DNA of 64,000 bases from Conchocele bisecta (Eukaryota > Mollusca > Bivalvia > Lucinida > Thyasiridae): NCBI GenBank assembly GCA_029237695.1, contig CM055269.1:35759175-35823174 (forward strand), given 5' to 3'. A program made the translations under genes and the position numbers. Shown piece after piece: positions 55,901 through 63,452 of the stretch. Under the pieces are notes generated by a model. It did no database searches. It saw only the letters and a list, made by a program, of their open reading frames with translations, and was not told the origin of the DNA. Within the stretch, counting starts at the first letter, position 1; every line of letters begins with the position of its first letter.

Positions 55901-58900
55901 TCTCTAATAAAAGAACGACCTTTTGACCTTTCGGCGGCCATCTTGGATGACATAACCATCAGATTTCGACAAAAAATGCACCAGAGTGATCGCCTCTTTG
56001 ATACCTTCAATTCGTTATATGACATGACCATAGGGTCACCATTTTAACAACTTTGAAAGAGCATTGTACATAGATCATTCCTACCAAGTTTAGTCGAAAT
56101 CCGGTTGGTGGTTCTTGAGAAGATTTTTGAAGAATTTGTGCTATTTTTAGATGGCGGCCATCTTGGATTATGCAATGACGTAATTTTAACAATTTTGTAA
56201 TCCCCCTACCTAAGGACCATGATCATGAAGTTTGGTGACTATAGGCCCAATGGTTACTGAGGAGAAGACGTTTGAAAATGTTCACGGACGACGGACACAT
56301 TGCGGTAACAATAGCTCACATGAGCTTCGCTCAGGTGAGCTAATAAAAAACAGCAAATTATTTATTAACAACTTAGAGCGAGGATTTGATAAAATCTTGT
56401 TCATTGCATCGGCGATTTTTCGAGACGAGTAGTCGGGATTATCCTTAAATCACTTCAAAAGTTGTCACCATGTCAACTTTCGAAACAATTTACGGAAAAT
56501 GTTCCCGAATTTCGTTTCAATCAAAAATCAAAGATACAATAAAGATGGTTTTCTCAAATCCAACTTGTTGCATGTGTCATCAGATGTGAAACGTTGCCCG
56601 AGTACAGTAGAACTTTGATAACTAGAACAGGTCTGGCTCGAACACCATGGAAAACTCGAACTGGTTCGACAGTCCCGGCAAATTTCCTATATAATTCATG
56701 TAATAAAACACCTTAAACTCGAACTATGAATTACTCGAACAGTCGAACCTGTGGATTAGTCCCGTGGACGGTCAAACAGTGGTAATTACCGCTAATAACT
56801 CGAACAGATAAGTCTGTGATCAGCTGTTTGTCTAATGAGGTGCGAATCGCAAACAATAGCGGCATGAATTACGGGCGTTATGATGTCCACGCTAATTAAG
56901 TGATTTGAACAAAATTCATTTTATGTAATGTTTAATTGGCTGTTGAGCGACTATTGACACATTTCTATGTCTATCGAGTGAATAATGCGTGCTTAGTTTG
57001 TGAACTTCAGGCGTTAATTTATAGTGTTTATAATTGTATACCGACATTGTTTCGTTTATATTTTCCGTTTGTATATTTATTCCAACCACTGTGCTATGTG
57101 CTATTTTTAGACACTGGGAATACCAGTATTATGTATAGACGCAAAGCGGAACATAGCGGTTTATTTGACGTATAAATACATGTAAATATTGAATAAAACA
57201 GCAACTTTACAATTGTATTTGTTATTTTTCATTTCTCCCTCCAAATGTAATGCATATACAATGGCATGTCACATCGGTCATCTCATATATTCACATAAGT
57301 GATTTTATTGACTGAATGTGACAGTACATTTTTGAAACTTCATTCCCTCGAACTATGCATCGCTCGAACTCAAACTCGATTCCGTTGCCGGTTCGAGCGA
57401 TCGAAGTTCTACTGTATATAGACTCACATTCACCCTCCGATTGATAAATTCCGTGTGTATATATATTCAAGTCCGGTATACACAATGTTAATTTCCAGTT
57501 TACATGCTTTATTTATTAAACATAATAAAATGTTACTTTACTGCTTTGAAAGGTATTTTCTTGTTCCTCCCTGATAATACAGATGTGTATACTTAGTTCG
57601 ACTACACACATGCGTGTATAGGCAAACGCAAGTAAACACATTAGAGTTACAAAAGTGTAACTCCGTATGTCACAGGTCGTATGGGAGTTGCGTCCCGTAA
57701 CGTGTATGGCAATATTTCGAGGTACTGTTCAGATTTTGCTACGTCGAACTTCTGTTTACTCGAAGTATTTATCACAGTCAGACGGACTTCCGAGTAAACG
57801 AGCGTAGGCTGCATATAAAACCTCCGTTTTACCAGTATTTATCACAGTCAGACGGACTTCCGAGTAAACGAGCGTAGGCTGCATATAAAACCTCCGTTTT
57901 ACCAGTCTGTGTTTTATCGACAGATTTATGTAACCATACACGCTTTTGTAAACAATGGCAACGGGAATCCAAATCTTTCCCAAATCATTTTCGGCACATT
58001 TTCAGTTACCGTATCTATTCGGCCATCTTGATCTGTACAACTTGACAAGAAAATGTGATAATCATGTAAAATTGTAAACCAATAACAAGCAACAATGGTC
58101 ATAAATGGTGGTGCAAGCAGTACATTCACAAACTATTGTTTACATAAGTGATACACACCTTCTCCGACCCATTATCCTCATTGTCAGAGAGAACTACAAG
58201 CGAGTCTGCACTACACGAGTCCTCGTCATCTCTTGACACTTTACGCTTCACACCTTTCTTCTGTGATGGCTCATCATTACTGGAAGAGCAAAGTTGTACG
58301 ATTAAAACAAGAGTGCCGAAGGTCACAATATACGCCCATCGAGGCATGGCCAGTCATAAGAGGAAATAACTGACTGAAAATCAATAGGATTCTTCCTCTT
58401 GCCATGATAAATTGTGTACCAATTTGGTTATGATCCATCATCATATTATTGTGCGAACAAGGATACAGAATGCGAAAATTAGAAAATGGATAGGGTTCCT
58501 TATTTTCCCAAGATAAACATGAGTACCAAATTTGGTTAAGATCTGTTAAGTAGAACTTAAGTAGTTAATGCGTGGACAATGATGCAGAATGCGAAAATGA
58601 AAAATGGCCGCCCAGGAAAATAAATTGAGTTCTTCGTCTTGCCGTGATAAACATGTATATGGAATTTGGTTACAATACGTCAAGCAGAACTGGAGTTGTT
58701 GCATACACAATATACAGTGTGTGAAAAGTCACACTGATGAATATAACACACACGTATAGTTGAAGCTTTCTAAACCAGACACCCTATGAGGTCCCCAGGC
58801 AGAGTTCCAGATAAGGAATTAGTAATTGAGTAGTCACTCCATCATTTCTGAAGCAATTGGGTATTTCAAAATTTTAATTGGGTAAAATAAAATCACTACT

Positions 58901-61900
58901 GTTTACACATCAACAGACAGCAATTATTGAATAGTTTGCTTCGAAATGAAAACATGTCTTGGCATTGAAATACCTATCGGCGAGGGGATAATACGAGTAC
59001 AAGTTCTCAAACTTTCTTGATAAAAAGAGTAATATACCTGCCACATTGTTCATCTTTATATGACATTTACATCTGGTTATTTTGAATTGATGTGAAAATA
59101 CGAACATACTTTGCGACAATCCGTTCGCACGTAATGCGTAACTATGGCAACGAAATAACGTCACTACGGAGCAGTTGAAAAATCCAACATTTCATGAAAT
59201 ACCTGTGCTTCGATTTTCATACTTGTGCGGAGTATATGGTGCAGGACTCTAATTTGATTGCTCTTTCCACCAAAGAAATGTCTGAACTATGTAATGGCAC
59301 AGTTTCGACTTTGTTCGTTAGAAAACTAACGTATTATGTACGGATGCAGATAGCGAAGGAAACTTGAAGTATACAATTGAAATGTCGTGTCAATAGACAA
59401 TGGACGGAGCAACATGTTTGGCTGCATAGTGACTTCAACTCAGATTTGTGCATTCTGATACCGTGGCAAAATATTTTCACAGGTATATTATACACGTATG
59501 CTGAAATTTGTATGAGTTTTTAATCCATGGCGGATAGCATCAAGTGTTGAATGACATTATAACATACTAAATCAACAGGGCCCGGTTGTTCAAAACACCA
59601 GTTAGCTTAACGGACTGTTAAATCCTTAACTGAATGGTTAAAATCTCTGTTTAACAGAGATTTTAACCATTCAGTTAAGGATTTAACAGTCCGTTAAGGA
59701 TTTAACAATCCGTTAAGCGAACTGGTGTTTTGAACAACCGGGCCCAGGTAACCAACCATGCTCTAAGTATGGCAACTATGTAAGTGGCACTCCATCAAAA
59801 TTAATTAGAGCATTGGTTGAAAATACTTACATACAATGAAACAAGTTACAGTACAATAAAACGCTACTTAACTAAATGGCGCATGTGCGATGAATACGTT
59901 TATTTGGCTTGCAGACAGCGCTTCGAAAACAATAATAAACAATGCTATTAAATCATTACATAACGTTAAACGACGTCAAACTGCTCCGTGCTGACGAAGG
60001 TGCCTGTGAATAAATTACTACTTTACGAATGGAACCAATATGTTATTGTTTGCATAAATGAGCCAGCATTCTAATGACATATTCCACAACGGATTTGACC
60101 AAATGGTTCTTTAGATATAAGCAAAGTGCTAGAACTTTATGACTGTACGTCGTAAATCACAATGAAATCTGTATTAACAATAAATCAGTAACACTGGTGG
60201 AAGTTGTACCCGTTAAACCTTTAACACTTACACCACTATCTTAATTTTTTGTCNNNNNNNNNNNNNNNNNNNNNNNNNNNNNNNNNNNNNNNNNNNNNNN
60301 NNNNNNNNNNNNNNNNNNNNNNNNNNNNNNNNNNNNNNNNNNNNNNNNNNNNNNNNNNNNNNNNNNNNNNNNNNNNNNNNNNNNNNNNNNNNNNNNNNNN
60401 NNNNNNNNNNNNNNNNNNNNNNNNNNNNNNNNNNNNNNNNNNNNNNNNNNNNNNNNNNNNNNNNNNNNNNNNNNNNNNNNNNNNNNNNNNNNNNNNNNNN
60501 NNNNNNNNNNNNNNNNNNNNNNNNNNNNNNNNNNNNNNNNNNNNNNNNNNNNNNNNNNNNNNNNNNNNNNNNNNNNNNNNNNNNNNNNNNNNNNNNNNNN
60601 NNNNNNNNNNNNNNNNNNNNNNNNNNNNNNNNNNNNNNNNNNNNNNNNNNNNNNNNNNNNNNNNNNNNNNNNNNNNNNNNNNNNNNNNNNNNNNNNNNNN
60701 NNNNNNNNNNNNNNNNNNNNNNNNNNNNNNNNNNNNNNNNNNNNNNNNNNNNNTATCTTAATTTTTTGTCGTCTGCTGTTTATTTTATATTTTCCATTTT
60801 TATAATCAAAAAGATGCTTTAACAGCACTTTAGAATAATTTACAACATGCTTTGACACTACTTCAGAATCATTTACATTGGAATCATTTCCATTGGAAAT
60901 GAATCTGAAGTACTGTCAAACCATGTTTTTATTGAGAAATAAGGCAAGATATACTAGAAATGTGGCCTGTCCGCACACGAATGCCCCCAAAGAAAACGAG
61001 GCATATTTGATTATAAGTATGTTTGTCATGCGATTATAAACAGAGGAGATATGTGTCACTTAACACCCACAGGTGGAAGACTCGGACCTATGACACCAAA
61101 AAAATGCCTATTAAAAAATCCCATTACCCCACCCACTTGGTCTCGTACATTACCATCTTCCATTTATAGAAAGGTGGGTAAGAATATGGCTATTATAGAA
61201 AGAGCCCTCTCTTTTCCGATTCGCATAAACACAATAAACATTGATTAAATGTATAAAATATGTCTTTGGCAATCGATAAAGGTATTAGGTGTGTGAATAT
61301 ACTCACTTCAAATCGCTGTTTCAAGTATTTATTGAGTTATTCGCGTTTTGATTACCCCATCAAAACAAAAGTTGCGTGTACGAAAGAATCTCACACAGAA
61401 TCGGTTGGCCGTCCGGCGTGGATTATTGGTCATATTTGGCCGATAGCTGATCGCCAGCTCAAACTAATGACGTGCACCATGACCATATGCATTAGAAACT
61501 CCAACCATACAACGTTCGTCCAATTCTGATCGTTCACCGATCTAAAAATCACTTTTTTGTCTAATTTTGTTCATTATCTGGAACAGGGTCAATGCACCAT
61601 CTTCCATAATACAACCGGAAGCGTCTATGTAAAGAACATCTCTGATTGGCTAAATTTAAACTGTGATGACGTCATTCAACCTATTTCGGGATTCCGGAAA
61701 ACATAATCTGATGTACGCGAATCATGAATGAAAGTAGAAAAAATGTGTTTTTTTAGATCGGTGAACGATCACAATTGGACGATCTTTGTATGGTTGGAGT
61801 TGATAATGTATATGGTCATGGTGCACGACATTAGTTTGAGCTGGCGATCAGTTATTGGTCAAATATGACCGATAATCCACGCCGGACGGCCTCCGATTCT

Positions 61901-63452
61901 GTGTGAGATTCTTTCGTACACGCAAATTTCGCTTTGGATGGGGTATACAAAATGCGAATAACTGAATAAATGCTGGAAACAGCGATTTGATGTGAATATA
62001 TTCACACACCTAATACCTTTATCGATTGCCAGAGACAGAAGTCATACATTTAATCGATGTTTATTGTGTTTGTGTGAGCCGGAAAAGAGAGGGCTCTTTC
62101 TATAATAGCCATATTTATACTCGCCTTTATAAATAGAATATGGTAATGTACGAGACCAAGTGGGTGGGGTAATGGGATTTTTTTAATAGGCATTTTTTTT
62201 GTGTCATAGGTCCGAGTCTTCCACCTGTGTTAACACCATGAATCGTAGCACACATAAGTTTTGCGGGTGTCCGGTGGAGAGGTTCCACTGTAGCTGACAA
62301 CCAACACAAATCTCAGACAGACAGGGTTTCAATTCAACAAAATGTACCCATCAAAATTTCTGGGGTACATAAAAATTAAAAACAAATTGAGGCGTATGTA
62401 GGGATGTTCCCACCAGGTCCACGTGACGTACCTGCTGGTGAAGACCCCGGAGCAGAGTCCCATCAGCTGGTCCATGTTGCCCTGGGTGCTGCCTGCGCCG
62501 CCATCAAACAGGCTTTTACGCGAGAACTTGTCCTTCCCCGCTGACTGCGTCTCTGCTAGGACAAAATTAAGGGAGAAATAGAGGATCATAATTATACGAG
62601 ATATGATCTTTACTTTAAATCTGTTTACTGATTTCTTTGTAAATCTTAGAATGCGGGAACCAAAATTGTTGTCTGCTGTTGTTTTTTTAGTTTTTTAGTT
62701 CACTTGGCCCCCTCCCAAAGGCAGTAGTAATAATCTTACTACTTTTATAATTATACTGTGAAAGTATTTGTCTTGCCTAGGGCAGGATTGAACTACCTAC
62801 ATCTGCTATTGAAATCCAGTGCGATACTTATAGGCCACAAACCATCCCCTAATTTAGCATAAGTACAATTTCTTTCCCTTCCACAATGTGCACAAAATGT
62901 CTGCAGTTGTCTGCACCAGATCACTTGGCTCGCGATGGGAATCCTACCAAGATTCGCAATTAACCCTTTGAACACCACAGGCCTGTATAGTGGTATTGGC
63001 AAACAGTGTAGATCCAGATGAGCCGGCTCGTGACGAGCCGTCTCATCTGGATCTGCACTTTTTGCAAGTAATTTTAATATTTTTGAGAACAAAAACATCC
63101 CCTTTTCATAAATGGACTAGTTTGAAAATCATTTTGTGTCCATTTGCTTGGTTGCAAAATTAACATATCAAAGTCGATTGCAGTTACTTAGGGGTGAAAG
63201 GGTTACGATGATTTGACCATCCCCAGAGCCAAGTCATTGTACGACTGATAAAAGAGTGCAAATTGCTATCAGCACAGTTGTCTTTAGCTAGTATAAGCCA
63301 CAGACATATTGACCGTCCCTTGTATAGTCGTACCAGCAAATCTGCCCGAGCAGAGCCCCAGGAGGTCGTCCATGTTACCCTGGGTGCCCGCCAGGTCGTC
63401 AATAGCCGTCACTTTGGGCACCTTCTTCCCCGTAGACTTCACCTTTAGGTAC
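37813..63452 (-). CDS. CLSPN: Claspin C-terminal part (12 exons, 5' end beyond window)
   Basis: Claspin is the nuclear adaptor that travels with the replication fork and presents Chk1 for activation by ATR. The exons, read on the minus strand from 63452 to 37813, join in one open frame: 449 whole residues, a stop, and one base of an earlier split codon. In order they encode two Chk1-docking-like motifs (GLCSGRF, GLCSGVF), an acidic Ser-rich stretch, [10 protein letters not shown], an acidic segment, then [16 protein letters not shown] and RKFRWNN, typical of the MRC1/claspin core. Further on come [28 protein letters not shown] and a basic, NLS-like tail ([12 protein letters not shown]) ending SIFNHL. 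Identification is from recalled family motifs. Introns make up about 95% of the span and hold many transposons. An AATAAA on the minus strand at 37592-37587 could be the poly(A) signal. Confidence 0.86.
38282..38505. mobile_element. MITE family A, truncated
   Basis: Left arm and centre are present. The right arm is lost after about 38505. The central hairpin has an extra 'atatgat' duplication. Confidence 0.75.
38714..38949. mobile_element. Palindromic MITE family K
   Basis: Ends ttaactctttgcatgct and agcatgcaaagaga; central hairpin tgagtcctcaggactca. It follows a SINE-like fragment ending near 38710. Confidence 0.82.
39369..39589. mobile_element. Palindromic MITE family B
   Basis: Ends gggggccgtttcactaaac and gtttagtgaaacggcccc, centre shortened. 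It lies in the last claspin intron, close to the exon at 39679. Confidence 0.85.
39679..39828 (-). CDS. CLSPN: Claspin exon ([17 protein letters not shown])
   Basis: This 150-nt exon is in phase at both ends, between ctacacag and gtatgt. It encodes [20 protein letters not shown], then a Ser/Lys-rich stretch and [14 protein letters not shown], as in claspin C-termini. Confidence 0.88.
39920..40720. repeat. Tandem repeats of about 180 bp (gtgaccttgaccctgggc)
   Basis: Four to five units with 'gtggatttgtcacacgg', 'ggaccattggagcaatgcg' and 'gaagcagatccgagc'. They fill the claspin intron between 39828 and 40871. Confidence 0.8.
40871..40962 (-). CDS. CLSPN: Claspin exon, Thr/Glu-rich linker
   Basis: This 92-nt exon lies between tttgttgcag and gtaagg. 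It encodes [19 protein letters not shown] then [12 protein letters not shown]. It is low complexity, and phase agreement with both neighbours is the main support. Confidence 0.8.
41448..41517 (-). CDS. CLSPN: Claspin exon ([11 protein letters not shown])
   Basis: This 70-nt exon lies between ctattcag and gtatac. It encodes [20 protein letters not shown] and KKQ. Phase-0 entry, phase-1 exit. Confidence 0.87.
41590..41775. mobile_element. SINE-like fragment
   Basis: Contains ttggtgtttaacggcc, gggttcgatcccgttt and the following SINE-like sequence, truncated after 'ccctaaattaggattacc'. It is in a claspin intron. Confidence 0.72.
42564..43513. mobile_element. 950-bp insertion with 9-bp target-site duplication
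   Basis: gttaatggc at 42555-42563 and again at 43514-43522 flank a unique segment, and the host repeat resumes on the other side (ggcatgagtgtg). A 9-bp duplication is typical of Mutator-like elements. Terminal inverted similarity is weak, so the class is uncertain. Confidence 0.75.
42961..43176 (-). CDS. Small ORF inside the 950-bp insertion
   Basis: 71 codons from ATG at 43176 in good context (gaaacaATGGCC). It begins [20 protein letters not shown], with one CxxC pair and a basic stretch, then an acidic part with [18 protein letters not shown]. The region upstream is GC-richer with 'gcggcggccat' repeats. It may be a zinc-binding N-terminal exon of a transposon protein or a captured gene piece. 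I do not recognise it. Confidence 0.4.
   Translation of the reverse strand: MAATTCVHCDKQFKTKGKGFRRKSLNSKLSVIDKTIKEVIEAEFDVLLTPEQKQTRLLFTISGGFVVKVVG
43784..44560. mobile_element. MITE family C interrupted by a SINE-like insert
   Basis: Family C segments at 43784-43890 and 44308-44560 flank the 404-bp insert. The sequence resumes at the same point of the family consensus (ttactgacagtg / actcgcggtgg). Confidence 0.85.
43891..44294. mobile_element. SINE-like retroposon with 13-bp target-site duplication
   Basis: The insert begins with (TTTG)n and contains ggtgtttaacggcc and a Pol III B-box-like ggttcgatccc at about 43968. It is bounded by tttactgacagtg at 43878-43890 and 44295-44307. Duplication length and the simple repeat at one end fit target-primed retroposition. 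If (TTTG)n is the tail, the element lies on the minus strand, but the B box reads on plus, so orientation is left open. Confidence 0.85.
44657..44784 (-). CDS. CLSPN: Claspin exon, charged helix
   Basis: This 128-nt exon lies between gtggctacag and gtaaca. It encodes [16 protein letters not shown], then [20 protein letters not shown], a charged, probably helical stretch. Phase-1 entry, phase-0 exit. Confidence 0.9.
44815..45060. repeat. Tandem hairpin repeats (tgatcagactg..atgcacagg)
   Basis: Two related hairpin units with gcctgtgcatccgcacagt-type arms, next to the claspin exon at 44657-44784. The same type adjoins gap 2 (31500-31558) and the right window end (63835-64000). Confidence 0.72.
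45205..45465. mobile_element. SINE-like fragment
   Basis: Matches the middle and far end of the 43891-44294 element (acctgctgcatt, tggtgccaggtccatacc, cacttggcc). The (TTTG)n end is missing. Confidence 0.7.
45574..45993. mobile_element. Hairpin element F with a second palindrome in its loop
   Basis: Same ends and stem as the 34380 copy, inverted orientation. The loop (about 45641-45737) carries an additional AT-rich palindrome (attacaattttcg ... cgaaaattgtaat) absent from other copies. Confidence 0.84.
46227..46348 (-). CDS. CLSPN: Claspin exon, MRC1-like core
   Basis: This 122-nt exon encodes [19 protein letters not shown], then [20 protein letters not shown]. This is the most diagnostic claspin/Mrc1 segment in the window. 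The donor is gtacgg. Confidence 0.92.
46608..46776. mobile_element. Palindrome G, long form
   Basis: Ends gggcccggttgttcaaaac and gttttgaacaaccgggccc; inner arms ttaactgaatggttaaaat. The right side has a duplicated 'ggatttaacagtccgttaa'. Confidence 0.86.
46776..46892. mobile_element. 117-bp MITE (cagggattccgctgg)
   Basis: Perfect inverted ends cagggattccgctgg / ccagcggaatccctg directly abutting palindrome G. The inside contains cgaaaattgtaattttt, also seen in the loop of the hairpin at 45574-45993. Confidence 0.83.
47203..47562. mobile_element. Hairpin element F
   Basis: Ends tataattccagcac and cattcattcctataat; stem cgcgggaatactggacgag. It lies about 100 bp from the claspin exon at 47658. 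Confidence 0.84.
47658..47790 (-). CDS. CLSPN: Claspin exon, acidic segment
   Basis: This 133-nt exon lies between ctgtgtacag and gtaagt. It encodes [20 protein letters not shown], then [14 protein letters not shown] and LRDEVGRVH. The exon leaves in phase 2; reading through the donor would hit TAA at once. Confidence 0.88.
48349..48750. mobile_element. MITE with 16-bp TIR cagtgctccagataag
   Basis: 402 bp with perfect ends cagtgctccagataag / cttatctggagcactg and an inner hairpin catttcattagaat / attctaatgaaat. The ends resemble hAT-type termini. Flanks (gtgtaac / ttataac) are only roughly alike. Confidence 0.85.
48784..48827 (-). CDS. CLSPN: Claspin small exon (EDEAELSG)
   Basis: This 44-nt exon lies between ctttgcag and gtaggt. 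It encodes [14 protein letters not shown] and joins the next exon as [10 protein letters not shown]. The EAELSGS string is a conserved claspin motif. One reading frame only is compatible with both neighbours. Confidence 0.85.
49791..49919 (+). CDS. Possible start exon inside the 1563-bp element
   Basis: ATG in strong context (ataataATGGCGG) opens 42 codons starting [20 protein letters not shown], then [21 protein letters not shown] consensus donor (gcgaa|gtaagt, GT at 49916) overlaps the stop, so the exon may splice on. Composition is acidic then basic. It is not recognised, and could be a transposon gene or captured host exon. Confidence 0.4.
   Translation: MADEEKVDDLAIDLEAVPALKIEWDFMMRKTKAVKKKGKWAK
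50310..50491 (+). CDS. Possible terminal exon inside the 1563-bp element
   Basis: Open frame ending in an acidic tail ([11 protein letters not shown], then TAA) after [20 protein letters not shown] and a Glu-rich stretch. A tttcttgtag acceptor-like site at 50291-50300 precedes it. Its link to the 49791 ORF is a guess; phases through a candidate 21-nt exon at 50017-50037 do not clearly agree. Confidence 0.35.
51060..51262. mobile_element. Hairpin MITE family E, one end lost
   Basis: Central agatcctgatgagccggctc perfect hairpin and the 'gttgaaagggttaa' end are present. It abuts the end of a family C element. Confidence 0.82.
51973..52199. mobile_element. Palindromic MITE family B
   Basis: Left end is partly lost (ggggggtgtttcactaaa); right end intact (gaaacgggcccc). 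Central hairpin present. Confidence 0.82.
52280..52860. mobile_element. Tandem-repeat element with (GGAC)n tail
   Basis: Two diverged units (agacatcaaccaaatatgaaagcattccatga type) followed by (ggac)n at 52785-52805 and the terminal motif tatacccg...gggggtataataa. The same tail occurs at 5727-5824. Confidence 0.75.
52879..53205. mobile_element. MITE with TIR cagtgctccagataag, second copy
   Basis: 327 bp; the right end is cttatctggagctctg. Direct repeat tcacaa flanks both sides. It ends 28 bp from the claspin exon at 53234. A truncated third copy lies at 58800-58977. Confidence 0.85.
53234..53337 (-). CDS. CLSPN: Claspin exon, acidic linker
   Basis: This 104-nt exon has phase-0 entry and phase-2 exit. 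It encodes [20 protein letters not shown] and then [19 protein letters not shown] (52879-53205) ends 28 bp from its donor side. Confidence 0.8.
53904..56345. mobile_element. Element with five 443-bp tandem units
   Basis: Begins with palindrome agggccatgatggccct and gctcacctga, ends with tcaggtgagct. Between are about five units of roughly 443 bp (landmark gcggccatcttggatgacat at 54152, 54595, 55048, 55491, 55934). The last unit is shortened. Architecture resembles mollusc Pearl/Helentron-type non-autonomous elements. The repeated 60-codon minus-strand ORFs follow from the repeat. Confidence 0.83.
56605..57414. mobile_element. pogo/Tigger-like MITE with TA flanks
   Basis: Ends cagtagaactttgataac and gatcgaagttctactg, each next to TA, with 'actcgaac' motifs repeated inside. 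About 810 bp. The best internal ORF (56936-57175) lacks transposase motifs. Confidence 0.8.
57764..57903. repeat. Two tandem copies of a 70-bp unit
   Basis: agtatttatcacagtcagac ... cctccgttttacc repeats at 57764 and 57834 with no visible difference. Confidence 0.88.
58159..58279 (-). CDS. CLSPN: Claspin exon, acidic serine-rich linker
   Basis: This 121-nt exon lies between gctcttccag and gtgtgt. It encodes [20 protein letters not shown] and then a Ser/Asp-rich stretch ending [10 protein letters not shown]. Low-complexity acidic sequence is usual between claspin motifs. Confidence 0.82.
59578..59746. mobile_element. Palindrome G, long form
   Basis: Same ends, length and internal duplication as 46608-46776. 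The shared duplication shows that the long form itself has multiplied. Confidence 0.86.
59747..60222. other. Claspin intron, nothing recognised
   Basis: AT-rich unique-looking DNA between palindrome G and the family J fragment at gap 3. Confidence 0.55.
60254..60753. other. Assembly gap 3 (500 N)
   Basis: 500 N in a claspin intron. The 17-mer tatcttaattttttgtc occurs immediately on both sides, so the flanking contigs probably overlap. Confidence 0.98.
61064..62229. mobile_element. Fold-back element flanked by TTAA (~1.17 kb)
   Basis: TTAA at 61060-61063 and 62230-62233. Ends cacccacaggtggaagactc and gagtcttccacctgtg. Arms of about 480 bp pair through landmarks such as gatcggtgaacgatc (about 61540/61756) and the tttatcgattgcc / ggcaatcgataaa pair. 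TTAA duplication fits piggyBac- or Kolobok-type elements. No transposase ORF. Confidence 0.82.
62432..62555 (-). CDS. CLSPN: Claspin exon with second Chk1-docking motif
   Basis: This 124-nt exon has phase-1 entry and phase-2 exit. It encodes [16 protein letters not shown] and then [19 protein letters not shown]. The motif repeats that of the preceding exon, with Gln at the usual Glu position. Confidence 0.9.
62960..63204. mobile_element. Hairpin MITE family E
   Basis: Ends ttaaccctttgaacacc and aggggtgaaagggtta, with centre gagccggctcgtgacgagcc. Confidence 0.86.
63334..63452 (-). CDS. CLSPN: Claspin exon with first Chk1-docking motif
   Basis: This 119-nt exon lies between ctgcag and gtacga, with one leading base completing a codon and phase-1 exit. 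It encodes [20 protein letters not shown] and then [18 protein letters not shown]. The LCSGxF core matches the phospho-dependent Chk1-binding repeat of claspin, with Asp where vertebrates have Glu. Confidence 0.88.

Noticed and set aside
54962..56031. Three repeated minus-strand frames of 60 codons ([15 protein letters not shown] type)
   Set aside because: They recur with the 443-bp tandem unit and have no family resemblance.
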